The notes under the pieces are model-generated. The model made no database searches. It was given only the letters and a program-made list of their open reading frames with translations, and was not told the origin of the DNA. Positions 16,727 through 25,914 of a stretch of 64,000 nt of DNA are shown piece after piece (the first letter of the stretch is position 1; each line of letters begins with the position of its first letter). Origin of the DNA: UBA7703 sp963667195 (GTDB lineage: Bacteria > Bacillota > Clostridia > Christensenellales > CAG-138). A program made the position numbers and the translations under genes. The stretch is from contig OY762962.1 in the NCBI GenBank assembly GCA_963667195.1, forward strand, positions 3,100,001 to 3,164,000, read 5' to 3'.

Positions 16727-17485
16727 TTATCGTTTCAGATAGGTCAGCGCCCGTTGCGCCATCATCGCCACAAACTCCAGATTGCTTGGTTTCCCCTTGT
16801 AGTCGTGCATCGTGTAGCCAAAGTATTCGCGGATCGTGTCGGTATTTCCGCGCGTCCAGGCGATCTCAATCGCGTTTCGCATCGCGTGTTCAACCAGCGG
16901 CGGGCGGGTGTTATAGATCTTCGCGACAGTCGGATAGATGTCGTTGGTGATGCTCAGATCGACCGGGGATTCGCTCATCGCGTAGATGCGAATCGCATCG
17001 CGCAAGTAGTAGTAGCCCTTGAGGTGCGCGGGAACGCCAATCGCGCGAATGCCCGCCGCAATCTGGCTTTCGAGGATGTCCGTCACCTCGTCCGCCTTCT
17101 CCGTTTCGCGCTCGTAGAGACGAAAAAACTCCAGCACGCGCAGCTGGATCAGGTCGTATTTCAGCGGCTTTGTGAAGCAATAGATTACGCGGTCTTTGAT
17201 GATTTGCAGCAGTCGGTCGTCCGCGAGCGCTGTGGTCACAAACACGAGCGGCCTTCGATCCTCGCTGAGTTTTCCGATAAAATCCAGCACGCTGATACCG
17301 TCCAGATCATGCAAGAACAAGTCGAGAATCAGGATGTCCACGTCCCGCGCGAAGATGGTATCGATCGCATCCCGCCCCGTAAACGCGCTCGGAAGCAGGC
17401 GAATCTCTTCCCGATTCTGAAAAGTTGCCTCAATCCCCTTCGCGTCCGCGACATTGTTACTTGCGATCAACAGGTTCTTTTTCAT
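16727..17485 (-). CDS. spo0A: Sporulation master regulator Spo0A, atypical receiver
   Basis: A protein of 252 residues. The C-terminal DNA-binding domain (about 135-252) is clearly Spo0A: IGVPAHLKGYYYLRDAI, IYPTVAKIYNT, VEHAMRNAIEIAWTRGN and KGKPSNLEFVAMMA. The receiver keeps the phosphoacceptor Asp (D55), the Thr (T84/T85) and the Lys (K106). However, the N-terminal acidic pair that binds Mg2+ (D10/D11 in Bacillus) reads S9-N10 in IASNN. It follows recN, the usual Spo0A neighbourhood, but spoIVB, normally between recN and spo0A, is absent. GGGAG precedes the ATG. Family identity is certain; activation by phosphorylation is doubtful. Confidence 0.93.
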   Translation of the reverse strand: MKKNLLIASNNVADAKGIEATFQNREEIRLLPSAFTGRDAIDTIFARDVDILILDLFLHDLDGISVLDFIGKLSEDRRPLVFVTTALADDRLLQIIKDRVIYCFTKPLKYDLIQLRVLEFFRLYERETEKADEVTDILESQIAAGIRAIGVPAHLKGYYYLRDAIRIYAMSESPVDLSITNDIYPTVAKIYNTRPPLVEHAMRNAIEIAWTRGNTDTIREYFGYTMHDYKGKPSNLEFVAMMAQRALTYLKR

Positions 17486-17530
17486 TTGGTCTCCCGCGGT
17501 TCTTTTCCGACTATATCGACGGAATATCGA

Positions 17531-19237
17531 TTAAAAAATGCGGCGCATTGCCTCTTCCGCGGCGTCGATGAGCTGCTGCGCATGCTCGAGCGCAACCGCA
17601 TCCTCACCGCTGCTGCCCATGATACGGGCGATCTCCCGCGCGCGCTGCTGCCGGGTGAGCTGAATCGCGTTGGAGCGCGTATGCTCGCCGGTCTCTTCTT
17701 TGTAAACGAGGTACTGGTGGTTCGCATAGGCCGCAATCTGCGGCAGGTGCGTGATGCACAGCACCTGATGATTTTGGGCAATCTGGCGCATCTTCACCGC
17801 GACCGCGGTGCCGATCTGCCCGCTGATGCCGCTGTCGATCTCGTCAAACACCATCGTCGGGATTCCGTCGAGGTCCGCCAGCACGCTCTTAAACGAAAGC
17901 ATGATGCGCGAAAGCTCGCCGCCGGACGCGACCTTGCTCAGCGACTTAACTGGTTCTCCGCGGTTGGTGGAGAGCAAAAACTCGACATCGTCGATGCCGC
18001 TTGCGGACGGAATTTCGCCACTCAGCGTTTCAAACCGTGCGGAAAATGCCGCGTGCGGCATGCCAAGATCGGAAAGCTCCGGCAACAACCGCGCGCTGAG
18101 CCGTTCGGATGCGGCTTTTCGCAGGCTCGACAGCGCCATGCTTTCCATGTCATATTCCGCTTTTGCCGCGGCGTAATCCTTCGCGAGCTGTTCCCTGCGT
18201 TCCTCCGCGTTGTCAATGAGATCCAATTCCTCGACGCTTTTCTCGCGATAAGCGAGAATCTCCGCAATGCTTGCCCCGTATTTTCGCTTGAGCGTGGAGA
18301 TCAGCTCCAGACGGGATTCGATCTCGTCAAGCATACCCGGCTCAAAGGAGAAGTCCGCTTTATAGTCGCGCAGCGTATAGCTCGCGTCCTCGAGATCATA
18401 ATACAGCGCGTGGAGTTTATCCGAGAGCTGCTGATAGTCGGCGCGCAGCCGCGCGATACCGTCCAGCATGTGGAGAGCTACGCTGAACGAAGCCAGCGCG
18501 CCGCCGCTTTCAGCTTCGTCTCCGCTGAGCGCCGCGTTTGCGCCTTCCAAGCCTTCCATGACGGCTTGCGAGTTTTGCAACAGTCCGCGCTGCTCCTCGA
18601 GCTGTTCCTCTTCGCCGTCGGTGAGCTTTGCCGCGTCAATCTCCTGTATCTGATAGGTCAACAGATCGATCCTGCGGATGCGCTCCTGCTCGTTAAACTG
18701 CGCCGCGGAAAGAAGGCGCCTTGCTTCCGTCGCTTTATGATACGCCGTGGCAACCCGAGACTTGACTTCCAATGCTTCTTTTCCTGCGAAACGATCCAGC
18801 AGAAGAATATGCTTCTTCTCATCCAATAATGATTGATGCGTGTGCTGTCCGTGGATATCCACCAGCGCGTCGCCGATGAGCTTGAGCGCGCTTGCGTTGA
18901 TCAGGGTACCGTTTGCACGGCAGACGTTTTTTCCGCTCGCCGTAAACTCACGATACAGCGTGAGCTCGCCCTCATCGCAGTCGATTCCCTGCTCCTGCAA
19001 CGCTTCCATTACCGGCTCGTCCTGCTTGAGGCGGAACGTCGCCTCCACGCTCGCCTTCTCCTCGCCGGATTTGATGAGTTCGCGGCTGGCGCGTTCGCCC
19101 AAAACAAAATTGAGCGCTTCAATAATAATGGATTTTCCTGCGCCGGTTTCGCCCGTCAGCACGGAAAACCCATCGAAGAACTCAATCAACTGCTGATCGA
19201 TTAACGCGATGTTTCGAATGGATAATTGTTTTAGCAA
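17531..19237 (-). CDS. recN: DNA repair protein RecN
   Basis: A protein of 568 residues of the SMC-like RecN family. Walker A (GETGAGKSIIIEALNFVLG) is near the N-terminus, a long coiled-coil middle follows, and the C-terminal signature and Walker B (SGGELSRIMLSFK, VFDEIDSGISG) close the ATPase head. It acts early at double-strand breaks. The start is TTG with GGGAGGG eight bases upstream. It sits between argR and spo0A, the classic Firmicutes order. Confidence 0.96.
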   Translation of the reverse strand: MLKQLSIRNIALIDQQLIEFFDGFSVLTGETGAGKSIIIEALNFVLGERASRELIKSGEEKASVEATFRLKQDEPVMEALQEQGIDCDEGELTLYREFTASGKNVCRANGTLINASALKLIGDALVDIHGQHTHQSLLDEKKHILLLDRFAGKEALEVKSRVATAYHKATEARRLLSAAQFNEQERIRRIDLLTYQIQEIDAAKLTDGEEEQLEEQRGLLQNSQAVMEGLEGANAALSGDEAESGGALASFSVALHMLDGIARLRADYQQLSDKLHALYYDLEDASYTLRDYKADFSFEPGMLDEIESRLELISTLKRKYGASIAEILAYREKSVEELDLIDNAEERREQLAKDYAAAKAEYDMESMALSSLRKAASERLSARLLPELSDLGMPHAAFSARFETLSGEIPSASGIDDVEFLLSTNRGEPVKSLSKVASGGELSRIMLSFKSVLADLDGIPTMVFDEIDSGISGQIGTAVAVKMRQIAQNHQVLCITHLPQIAAYANHQYLVYKEETGEHTRSNAIQLTRQQRAREIARIMGSSGEDAVALEHAQQLIDAAEEAMRRIF

Positions 19238-19364
19238 AGACGACGCCCTCCCGTTTCGAGCATCTTCCGTAATTTCGTTCTAAACTGCCATTGTTTGCGC
19301 TCGCGTCGAGAGCCTGCCGAATGGAGGCCACACAACGCTCTTTGCGCTTACAAAGAAAGTGCGA

Positions 19365-19814
19365 TTATTTCAGCATCTTCTGAAATTTCTTGATGATGTC
19401 GCCGACGCTCTTTGCGTCCCGCACGGCGATGAAGATCGTGTTGTCGCCCGCGATGGAGCCGAGGATATCCGGCCACTTGAGCGTATCGACTGCTTCCGCC
19501 GCGGCGTTTGCGCTGCCCGCGATGGTTTTGATGACGATCATATTGCCGGCGCTCGTCACCGAAAGCACGCAGTTGCTGAACATGCGGATAAAGCGCTCCT
19601 GCAAGTCGGCTTCGGCCTTTTCCACCGTGGCGTAGCGATAGCGTCCCTCGGGAGTGAGCACCTTGATCAGGCGCAGTTCCTTGATGTCGCGCGAAACGGT
19701 CGCCTGCGTGACCGAAAAACCATGATCGCGCAATTTTCCGGCGAGTTCTTCCTGCGTCTCGACGTTTTCCGATGCGATGAGTTTGGAAATCATGTCATGG
19801 CGTTTTGCTTTCAT
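19365..19814 (-). CDS. argR: Arginine repressor ArgR/AhrC
   Basis: A protein of 149 residues, the standard ArgR length. The N-terminal winged helix contains TQEELAGKLRDHGFSVTQAT and SRDIKELRL. The C-terminal hexamerisation and arginine-binding domain contains GSIAGDNTIFIAV. The ATG at 19814 has GAGGAT upstream; in-frame sequence further up is not homologous. It represses arginine biosynthesis and activates catabolism with arginine as corepressor. No arginine genes are near; the position between nadK and recN is the usual conserved one. Confidence 0.95.
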   Translation of the reverse strand: MKAKRHDMISKLIASENVETQEELAGKLRDHGFSVTQATVSRDIKELRLIKVLTPEGRYRYATVEKAEADLQERFIRMFSNCVLSVTSAGNMIVIKTIAGSANAAAEAVDTLKWPDILGSIAGDNTIFIAVRDAKSVGDIIKKFQKMLK

Positions 19815-20010
19815 GTTCAAATCCTCAATACAATGAATGATAAGTTCGGTGTCAGCGTCGGATAAAACCATGGATGGGTCGAACTGTGCTCTGGATTCGC
19901 GGCTTTCAAATGCTTGCCGTTTTGTGTGGCAAGATTTCATCGGATCAGTTATTCGTTTGTGCTTTTGATGTTCTCTCGGGGATTCGTCGTTCGTGTGCGC
20001 AGGTGCGGTA

Positions 20011-20802
20011 TCAGGTGAGTTTCTGTCGGATCAGTTCAAATACGTTCTGTTCGCGGAACCGGATGAAGCGAACGCGGCGGTTGGATCTCGTGATACTGAT
20101 GCGGTCGTTGGGGCTCACGCGGCTGAGTTTGACGCCGTCTCCGGAGACAAACCCTTCGCCGTTGACGTGAAACGTCCAGATCGCATCCGGCGAGCTCACA
20201 ATCGGGCGAATGTGCAGCGTGTGCGAGCAGATCGTGGTGACGATGATGCTGTCGAGATTTTGCGTGACCACAGGCCCGCCCGCGGAGAGATTATACGCCG
20301 TGCTGCCCGTCGGGGTTGAGGCGATGATGCCATCCGAAAATACGGAGCCGACCGACTGCCCGTCGCAAAACATATCGACCTGAATCGTGCCGGAAAAGCT
20401 CTGCTTCGAAATCAGTACGTCGTTGAGGCAGCTCGCAAACGGTTTCTCATTGATGCTGCATAATAGCGTCATGCGTTCCTCAACGCGGTATTCCCCGCGC
20501 TGAATCAACGCAATCGCATTCGGGAACTCATCGAGTGCAATCTCGCTCAAAAAACCGATGCGACCGAGGTTCACGCCGAGGATCGGAATATCCCTCAGCG
20601 CCGCCACAGAGGCAAAGCGAAGCAATGTTCCGTCTCCACCGATCACGACTAGTAAATCCGGCGCGGCCTGCTCGGCGATCAAATCGTTGGCGCTGTCCAG
20701 CGCAACGGTTTCTTCTCCAAGTGAGCAAGCCTGCTCCATTAAGCGGACACGAAATTCGGCGATGCCTTCCTTTTCCAGATTACCCGCAAAGCCGATTTTC
20801 AT
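20011..20802 (-). CDS. nadK: NAD kinase
   Basis: A protein of 263 residues. It has the GGDGTLLRFA catalytic motif, GVNLGRIGFL, the NDVLI segment and the STPTGSTAYNLSAGG motif that are diagnostic of NAD kinases. It phosphorylates NAD to NADP in the cytosol. GGAGCG precedes the ATG. It is in the tlyA-nadK-argR-recN order typical of Firmicutes. Confidence 0.96.
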   Translation of the reverse strand: MKIGFAGNLEKEGIAEFRVRLMEQACSLGEETVALDSANDLIAEQAAPDLLVVIGGDGTLLRFASVAALRDIPILGVNLGRIGFLSEIALDEFPNAIALIQRGEYRVEERMTLLCSINEKPFASCLNDVLISKQSFSGTIQVDMFCDGQSVGSVFSDGIIASTPTGSTAYNLSAGGPVVTQNLDSIIVTTICSHTLHIRPIVSSPDAIWTFHVNGEGFVSGDGVKLSRVSPNDRISITRSNRRVRFIRFREQNVFELIRQKLT

Positions 20803-20886
20803 CGTTTACGCTCCAAAAAAGATAATATGTCCATATTATACGGCCTCATTTATAAAAATACAAGAGTAATTATGAATATGTATGCT

Positions 20887-21699
20887 TTATATACACGAGT
20901 TGTGTGCGTCCTGAACCACCGAAACGGCTGTATTATGGTCGATTTCGATTACAATGTGATCGTCGTGTATGCATTTTTCTAAAAAGAGAAGAAACTCGAT
21001 GTTCCCTTTCGGACCGCGAATCGGTGAATATGACAAGCCTCTTACACAAAATCCTGCGGTTCTGGCAACGTCCAGCACGCGATCGATGACCTCGACGTGC
21101 GTCGACTGCTCCGAAACGACGCCGTGCTTGCCGACCTTGTTTTTGCCCGCCTCAAATTGGGGCTTGATGAGCGCCACAACCTCGCCATTCTCCTTCAGGC
21201 AGGCAAAGAGCGGCGGCAAAATCTTATCGAGGGATATGAACGAAACATCGATGGAAGCGAAGTCTAGCCCCTCGGGAAACCACGCGGGTTCCATAAACCG
21301 CGCGTTCGTGCGCTCCAGCACGGTCACGCGATCATCGCTTCGAAGCTTCCAGTCGAGCTGACCGTAACCCACGTCGATGGCATAAACCTTCACGGCACCG
21401 TGTTGCAGCATGCAGTCCGTAAACCCGCCGGTCGAGGCGCCGATATCTGCGCAAACCTTTCCGGTGAGCTCGATGGGAAACGTGTCCATCGCCTTTTGCA
21501 GCTTGTAACCGCCGCGGCTCACAAACGGGCACGTGTCCCCGCGCACGACGAGCGGTGTTTCTTCCGTAACGAACTGACCCGCCTTCTCCGCCTTGACCTC
21601 GCCTAGATACACCTGACCCGCGAGCACGAGCGCATGCGCTTCCTCGCGGCTCTTGGCGAGCCCGCGTTCAAACAGCGCGACATCGAGGCGAGTCTTCAT
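20887..21699 (-). CDS. tlyA: TlyA-family rRNA 2'-O-methyltransferase
   Basis: A protein of 270 residues. An N-terminal S4 RNA-binding domain (MKTRLDVALFERGLAKSREE, to about 65) is followed by an FtsJ-like SAM-dependent methyltransferase (ADIGASTGGFTDCML, then VALIKPQFEAGK). Members methylate 16S/23S rRNA cytidines and are often labelled hemolysin A. The ATG overlaps the dxs stop as ATGA. The open frame extends well upstream, but that part lies inside dxs and has no family similarity. Confidence 0.94.
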   Translation of the reverse strand: MKTRLDVALFERGLAKSREEAHALVLAGQVYLGEVKAEKAGQFVTEETPLVVRGDTCPFVSRGGYKLQKAMDTFPIELTGKVCADIGASTGGFTDCMLQHGAVKVYAIDVGYGQLDWKLRSDDRVTVLERTNARFMEPAWFPEGLDFASIDVSFISLDKILPPLFACLKENGEVVALIKPQFEAGKNKVGKHGVVSEQSTHVEVIDRVLDVARTAGFCVRGLSYSPIRGPKGNIEFLLFLEKCIHDDHIVIEIDHNTAVSVVQDAHNSCI

Positions 21700-23522
21700 G
21701 CGTTGTCCTCCGTGAGTTCCTCGGAAAGCGCTTCCGCGGTCAACCCGCAAAACTGCCGCTGGTGATTGACGCATGCCTGCGAAACGGGATCGTTCGGCAC
21801 GCACATCCGCGCGACAGGAATCGGCGCAAGCGCCGCCGTCACGTGGAGGCCAAGGCAATCCACACCTTCCTCCATGACCACGACCTTCTTTGCGGTCCGT
21901 TTGATCAGGTCGAGCATCGCACCATCCATCGGTTGAATCGTGCGCGCGTTGACGAGCCCCGCGCCGAGCTTGCGGCAAACGGGAATTGCGACGGAGACCA
22001 TTGCGCCCGTTGCGATGACCGTCTTTCCCGCGATGGGTTCGAGTATCTCCCAAACGCCCTTCTCGATCGGTTGCGCGGAGACCGCCTGCATGAGGCTTCC
22101 GCGCGGATAGCGCACCGCCGCAGGTTCGCCACGGGAGATCGCGAGCTCCAGCATATGCACCAGCTCCTGCTGCGTTGCGGGAGAATAGATCGTCATATTC
22201 GGCATCGTCGAAAGAAACGCCATGTCGTAGACGCCCTGATGCGTCTCGCCGTCGTCGCCGACCAACCCCGCGCGATCCACAGCCAGCACGACCGGCAGCT
22301 TTTGCAGGCAGATGTCGTGCAGGATTTGATCGTAGCCGCGCTGTAAAAAAGTAGAATAGATCGCGACCACGGGCTTGACACCACCCGCCGCCATGCCAGC
22401 CGCCATCGTCAGCGCGTGCTCCTCGGCAATGCCGACGTCGAAGAATCGTTCCGGGAAACGTCCCGCAAACTCGGTCAGCCCCGTGCCGATCGGCATCGCG
22501 GCGGAGATTGCGACGATGTTCGGGTCCTTCTGCGCGAGCGCAAGCATTGTGTCGCCAAAGACGCTCGAGTTGCTCTTTTTCAGCGCGCCTTCGATGTCTC
22601 CGGTGTCGATGGAAAACGGTGCGACGCCGTGAAACTTCTCCGGGTTGCGCTCGGAAAACGCGTATCCTTTGCCCTTTTGCGTCACGCAGTGCACAAGCAC
22701 CGGCACCTGTAACTCCTTGGCTCTGCGGAACATGCGCGTGAGCTCTTCGATATTGTGCCCGTCGATCGGCCCAAGATAGAGAAAACCCATGTCCTCAAAC
22801 AACCGCGTGGGCATCAGAAAGCTCTTGATGCGGTTTTTGAAATTCTCCATATGCCGCGAAAGCCATCGGCCGAAGATTCCGGTATCCAGCGCGCGGACAA
22901 GCTTGCGTTTGAAGCGAACATACCACTCGCTGGAACGCATGTTGACCAGCATGTGATGCAGCGCGCCTACATTCGGCGAAATCGACATCTCGTTGTCGTT
23001 GAGAATCACGATCAAGGGCACATCCGCCTGTCCCGCGTCGTTGAGACCCTCAAACGCGAGTCCTCCCGTGAGCGCACCGTCGCCCACCAGCGCCACGGAC
23101 ACGCCGGGTTCGCCCCGCAGCTTCTTTGCGCGCGCCATGCCCAGCGCCGCGGAGATCGCGGTGGAGGCATGCCCCGTATTGAAGGGATCGTGAATGCTCT
23201 CCTCACGCTTGGGAAAACCGGAAAGCCCGTCTTCCTGACGCAGCATGCAAAACGCTTCTCTGCGTCCCGTGATGATCTTGTGCGCATAGGCCTGATGCCC
23301 AACGTCGAAAATGATCGTATCGACAGGGCTGTCAAACACACGATGCATGGCGATGGTCAACTCAACCGCTCCGAGACTCGAAGCGAGATGCCCGCCGCAG
23401 CGCGCAATATTTTCAATCATATACTGGCGCATCTGCGCCGCGAGAACGGGCAGTTCGCCTTCTTTGAGTTTTTTGAAGTCCTCGAGTGAGTTCACCTTGT
23501 CGAGCACAGGGTAACGATCCAT
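21696..23522 (-). CDS. dxs: 1-deoxy-D-xylulose-5-phosphate synthase
   Basis: A protein of 608 residues with three transketolase-like parts: N-terminal TPP-binding with VGDGALTGGLAFEGLNDAG and LNDNEMSISPNVG, the pyrimidine-binding domain (GIAEEHALTMAAGMA, HQGVYDMAFL), and the C-terminal domain. It makes DXP from pyruvate and glyceraldehyde-3-phosphate, the entry step of the MEP isoprenoid pathway. It lies next to ispA, so prenyl-chain supply is grouped. Confidence 0.97.
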   Translation of the reverse strand: MDRYPVLDKVNSLEDFKKLKEGELPVLAAQMRQYMIENIARCGGHLASSLGAVELTIAMHRVFDSPVDTIIFDVGHQAYAHKIITGRREAFCMLRQEDGLSGFPKREESIHDPFNTGHASTAISAALGMARAKKLRGEPGVSVALVGDGALTGGLAFEGLNDAGQADVPLIVILNDNEMSISPNVGALHHMLVNMRSSEWYVRFKRKLVRALDTGIFGRWLSRHMENFKNRIKSFLMPTRLFEDMGFLYLGPIDGHNIEELTRMFRRAKELQVPVLVHCVTQKGKGYAFSERNPEKFHGVAPFSIDTGDIEGALKKSNSSVFGDTMLALAQKDPNIVAISAAMPIGTGLTEFAGRFPERFFDVGIAEEHALTMAAGMAAGGVKPVVAIYSTFLQRGYDQILHDICLQKLPVVLAVDRAGLVGDDGETHQGVYDMAFLSTMPNMTIYSPATQQELVHMLELAISRGEPAAVRYPRGSLMQAVSAQPIEKGVWEILEPIAGKTVIATGAMVSVAIPVCRKLGAGLVNARTIQPMDGAMLDLIKRTAKKVVVMEEGVDCLGLHVTAALAPIPVARMCVPNDPVSQACVNHQRQFCGLTAEALSEELTEDNA

Positions 23523-23596
23523 TTCGTTTTATATCTCCGCTTGGTTTGCTTTTATTGTTTAGCTTACTATATTTTCTATGTCTGTTATGCTGCCGT

Positions 23597-24439
23597 TTAC
23601 GATTTTCTCGTCAGCGTATAGCTGATCAGCTCGCTGAAAAACGCGCTGTCTCCGCCCGCTTCCAAAACCGCTTCGCGCGCTTCGTGTGCATACTGCTTTG
23701 CGAATTCCTTGGCCTGATCGAGCCCGTAGATGGTCACAAACGTGGTCTTGCCTTCCTCCGCGTCTTTGCCGACAGTCTTTCCGAGCACGGAAGCATCGCC
23801 TTCAAAATCCAGAATGTCGTCCGTAATTTGAAACAGCAGGCCGTACGCGTCCGCAAAGCGGGTCAAGGCTTCGCGCTGTTCCGCGGAAGCTCCCGCGCAG
23901 GCAGCGCCAGCGCCGACCGCCGCGCGAAAGAGCGCGCCCGTCTTGTAATCCTGCAACTGCCGAAGCAGCGACTCGTCTCCGCCGCTGTTGACGTCCAGGC
24001 TTTGGCCCATCACCATCTCAAACGCGCCCTTCGAGATCGCCGCGAGCGCGTCCGTGTGCGGGCATCGGGACAGCGCGTAAAACGCGAGCGAGAGCAGACC
24101 GTCTCCCGCGAGAATGGCGTTTGCTTCGCCGAACGCCTTATGATTGCTGGGCTTGCCTCTGCGCATGTCGTCGTTGTCCATCGCGGGCAAGTCGTCATGA
24201 ATCAGCGAATAGGTGTGTATCATCTCCAGCGCGCAGGCGGCAAGCAGCGCGTCCTCCAGAGTTCCGCCGCAGAGTTCGCAGGCCGCCATGCACAGCGCGG
24301 GACGCACGCGTTTTCCGCCGGAAAACACGCTGTACGCCATGCTCTCCTGCAGGATTGGCGCGTTCTCGCTCTCGCTGAGCAGCTCGCCGAGCTTGCGCTC
24401 CGTCAGCTCGGAATATTGCGTCAGGCGCTCACTCAGCAT
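23597..24439 (-). CDS. ispA: Farnesyl/geranyl diphosphate synthase
   Basis: A protein of 280 residues. Both Asp-rich motifs of chain-elongating trans-prenyltransferases are present: IHDDLPAMDNDD and QITDDILDFEGD, together with GGKRVRPAL. It condenses IPP with DMAPP/GPP to give FPP. The start at 24439 has GGAGGGG upstream and overlaps xseB by 11 bases; the in-frame extension lies wholly in xseB. Confidence 0.94.
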   Translation of the reverse strand: MLSERLTQYSELTERKLGELLSESENAPILQESMAYSVFSGGKRVRPALCMAACELCGGTLEDALLAACALEMIHTYSLIHDDLPAMDNDDMRRGKPSNHKAFGEANAILAGDGLLSLAFYALSRCPHTDALAAISKGAFEMVMGQSLDVNSGGDESLLRQLQDYKTGALFRAAVGAGAACAGASAEQREALTRFADAYGLLFQITDDILDFEGDASVLGKTVGKDAEEGKTTFVTIYGLDQAKEFAKQYAHEAREAVLEAGGDSAFFSELISYTLTRKS

Positions 24440-24638
24440 CGGCTTTCCCCTCCGCATCGTTGAGCCGTGTGATGACCGCTTCATATGCGTCCAGCTGGCG
24501 CTCGCAGGTTTTCACGAGCGTCATGCCCTCCTCATAGTCGCGAATCATCTCGTCCAGCGAGCCTTCCGCGTTTTCGAGCTTGTTGACAATATCCGAAAGC
24601 TTCTGCATGGCTTCTTCAAACCGCACGTTTTGCTCCAT
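24429..24638 (-). CDS. xseB: Exodeoxyribonuclease VII small subunit
   Basis: A protein of 69 residues with the XseB signature: FEEAMQKLSDIVNKLENAE followed by LDEMIRDYEEGMTLVKTC. It binds the large subunit XseA, whose gene ends 19 bases upstream, to form ExoVII, which degrades single-stranded DNA to oligonucleotides. A GAGAGGAAG ribosome site precedes the ATG. Confidence 0.95.
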   Translation of the reverse strand: MEQNVRFEEAMQKLSDIVNKLENAEGSLDEMIRDYEEGMTLVKTCERQLDAYEAVITRLNDAEGKADAE

Positions 24639-24657
24639 AATGCTTCCTCTCTAGCGT

Positions 24658-25881
24658 TTACTCGCCGTCGTGTCCGTTGACGCGCTCAATCTTCGCGTCC
24701 GCCGTGCCGTCATGCATGCGAATCGCGACCGTGTCGCCCGCATGCATGGTCGAAACCCCGCTCAGCGCGCGCCCGTTTTCGTCGGTCAGGATCGCGTAAC
24801 CGCGTTCCAATACCGCGGATGGGTCCAGCGCGCGAAGCTGCGCTTGCAGGCGGCTGAGCTCTACTCTCGCGCTTGCGATTCGTTCTTTCGCGCCGCGCAA
24901 CGCCCGCTCCCGCGTGTTGTCGAGCGACTGCCGCTCGCTCAATAGCCGGTTCTCGAGCAGGCGAAATGCCCGCGACGAGGCAAAGAGTTTGACGTTCGCG
25001 CGCATGCGCTCCATCTTTGCGTTCAGCGCCCGCCGGAGCCGCTCCCGCTGCTGCCGCACGGCCTCGTAGCACACGTCCATTTCCGGCACGGCGAGCTCCG
25101 CCGCGGCGGAAGGCGTCGGCGCGCGCAAGTCCGCGACGAAATCCGCAATGGTAAAATCCGTCTCGTGCCCTACCGCACTGATGACGGGGATTTTGCTTTC
25201 AAAAATCGCCTCTGCGACGATCGGCTCGTTGAACGCCCAGAGGTCCTCCATGCTTCCGCCGCCGCGACCCACGATCAGCACATCCGCCGCGCTCTTCTCG
25301 TTCATTTTGCGAATCGCTCTTGCGATTTCCTCCGCGGCACCGGCGCCCTGCACGCGAACGCTCGCGATGGTCACCGGCATGCGCGGAAATCTGCGTTGGA
25401 TGATGTTGAGGATGTCCTGAACGGCGGCGCCTGTTTCGCTGGTGACCACGCCAACCCGGCGCGGCAGAAACGGAATCGGCCGCTTGCGCGCTTCGTCAAA
25501 CCAGCCGCGCGCTTCCAGCTCCTTTTTCAGCGCGAGAAAGCGCAGATACAGCTCGCCTTCACCGCTCTTTTTGAGATAGTTGGCGTAGAGCTGAAACGAT
25601 CCGTCCTTTTCGTAGAGCGAAGCCCTGCCGTAGAGCAGCACCTGCATGCCATCCTGCGGTTGAAAGGTCAGCCGCATCGCCTGCTGGCGAAACATCACGC
25701 AGCGCACGAGCGCGCTCTCGTCCTTGAGCGAAAAATAGAGGTGCCCCGACGAATGCCGCTTAAAGCCGCTGATTTCGCCGCTGACCTTGAGGTCGCAAAG
25801 GTTCGGGTCGTTGGAGAGCACGAGCGAAACATACTCGTTGAGTTCGCTGACGCGAAACACCGGCGTCAATGTCTGTTCCAA
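24658..25881 (-). CDS. xseA: Exodeoxyribonuclease VII large subunit
   Basis: A protein of 407 residues: N-terminal OB fold (VSGEISGFKRHSSGHLYFSLKD), the catalytic domain (VGVVTSETGAAVQDILNII, VGRGGGSMEDLWAFNE, SAVGHETDFTIADFVADLRAPTPSAAA, here in pieces) and a long coiled coil toward the C-terminus. Translation starts at a TTG preceded by GGAGGAG. Together with xseB it forms ExoVII. It sits between the tsaD-like gene and xseB in the conserved nusB-xse block. Confidence 0.95.
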   Translation of the reverse strand: MEQTLTPVFRVSELNEYVSLVLSNDPNLCDLKVSGEISGFKRHSSGHLYFSLKDESALVRCVMFRQQAMRLTFQPQDGMQVLLYGRASLYEKDGSFQLYANYLKKSGEGELYLRFLALKKELEARGWFDEARKRPIPFLPRRVGVVTSETGAAVQDILNIIQRRFPRMPVTIASVRVQGAGAAEEIARAIRKMNEKSAADVLIVGRGGGSMEDLWAFNEPIVAEAIFESKIPVISAVGHETDFTIADFVADLRAPTPSAAAELAVPEMDVCYEAVRQQRERLRRALNAKMERMRANVKLFASSRAFRLLENRLLSERQSLDNTRERALRGAKERIASARVELSRLQAQLRALDPSAVLERGYAILTDENGRALSGVSTMHAGDTVAIRMHDGTADAKIERVNGHDGE

Positions 25882-25914
25882 TCCGCTCTCCTCCCTCCTG
25901 ATGTTGTCAATGAT

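Noticed and set aside
16754..18829. A 691-codon plus-strand frame across spo0A and recN
   Set aside because: It is antisense to two well-identified genes and crosses their junction. Its composition is that of reverse-complemented coding DNA.
21700..22053. N-terminal extension of TlyA by about 118 residues
   Set aside because: It lies wholly inside dxs in another frame, is Arg/Gly/Cys-rich noise, and the S4 domain begins exactly at the ATG overlapping the dxs stop.
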